64,000 nt of DNA from Spirosoma aureum (GTDB lineage: Bacteria; Bacteroidota; Bacteroidia; Cytophagales; Spirosomataceae). Below are positions 63,950 to 64,000 of this stretch, in pieces. Within the stretch, counting starts at the first letter, position 1. Each line of letters starts with the position of its first letter. Under the pieces are notes generated by a model. That model did no database searches. It was not told where the DNA came from and worked only from the letters and a program-made list of their open reading frames with translations. The stretch spans positions 8,473,001 to 8,537,000 of the forward strand of contig NZ_CP050063.1 in assembly GCF_011604685.1 (NCBI RefSeq), written 5' to 3'. A program made the position numbers and the translations under genes.

Positions 63950-63964
63950 TGTACTGGTAGTACA
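63950..63964. promoter_or_regulatory. Candidate GntR operator, 15-bp inverted repeat
   Basis: TGTACT (63950-63955) and AGTACA (63959-63964) pair perfectly around GGT. The position, 14 bases upstream of a -7-like element and in front of a GntR-repressor operon, is where a repressor would block RNA polymerase. Confidence 0.55.
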
Positions 63965-64000
63965 GATTCGTCAAATGACTGGACAAATCCGGCAAAGGCA

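Overview
The window looks like a chromosomal segment of a Bacteroidota organism, most probably a Spirosoma-like member of the Cytophagales; this taxon is inferred from gene content. The evidence is a SusC/SusD pair behind an ECF sigma/FecR anti-sigma switch, DUF5686 and DUF4833 proteins, OMP_b-brl_3-type TonB receptors, a hybrid two-component regulator (HTCS) of the propeller class, GH78 and GH43 enzymes, VCBS/ASPIC-UnbV proteins, LytTR signalling, and near-consensus TAnnTTTG -7 elements. No rRNA, tRNA or CRISPR array was seen.

Layout. 0.4-10.7 kb holds mostly single envelope or exported genes: a TIM-barrel sugar isomerase-like protein, DUF5686, DUF4833, a TonB receptor and a LolA-like protein, many ending in strong hairpins. 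10.9-14.1 kb has two exported proteins built from 17-residue repeats, one ending in an S74-type intramolecular chaperone. 14.7-15.5 kb is decayed regulator DNA. 15.6-25.2 kb is a polysaccharide-utilisation-like operon: ECF sigma, FecR anti-sigma, SusC with STN domain, SusD, and two tandem paralogous exported proteins of unknown activity, the last genes joined by ATGA overlaps. 25.6-30.6 kb has a multi-PAS histidine kinase and a second OMP_b-brl_3 TonB receptor. 31-31.7 kb has a broken DUF1016/YhcG-type nuclease against an Hsp20 with a lost N-terminus; GH43 follows.

33.7-38.1 kb is a compact stressosome cassette: RsbR, RsbS, RsbT, an RsbT-like/PP2C phosphatase fusion, and a histidine kinase with a degenerate N-terminal ATPase-like module. 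No sigma-B-like gene is beside it, so its output may go through phosphotransfer. A decayed HTCS follows at 38.3-38.65 kb.

39.4-49.4 kb, all on the minus strand, has a lipoprotein beta-carbonic anhydrase, three lipoprotein serine hydrolases (class C beta-lactamase fold), a bounded but broken IS5-type insertion sequence, and a lipoprotein/LytTR regulator/HisKA_2 kinase operon. The most interesting regulatory signal is here: 9-bp direct repeats with a 21-bp period, as expected for LytTR regulators, lie upstream of the LytTR operon, upstream of the third serine-hydrolase unit, and in weaker form upstream of the second. This suggests that the LytTR system controls the hydrolases and itself.

49.9-64 kb has a full HTCS regulator convergent with a minus-strand operon: a short membrane protein, a GntR-type repressor with a sugar-binding-protein-like sensor domain, a VCBS/ASPIC lipoprotein and two GH78 alpha-L-rhamnosidase-family enzymes. 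A 15-bp palindrome upstream is a candidate operator. The set is consistent with uptake and breakdown of a rhamnose-containing glycan.
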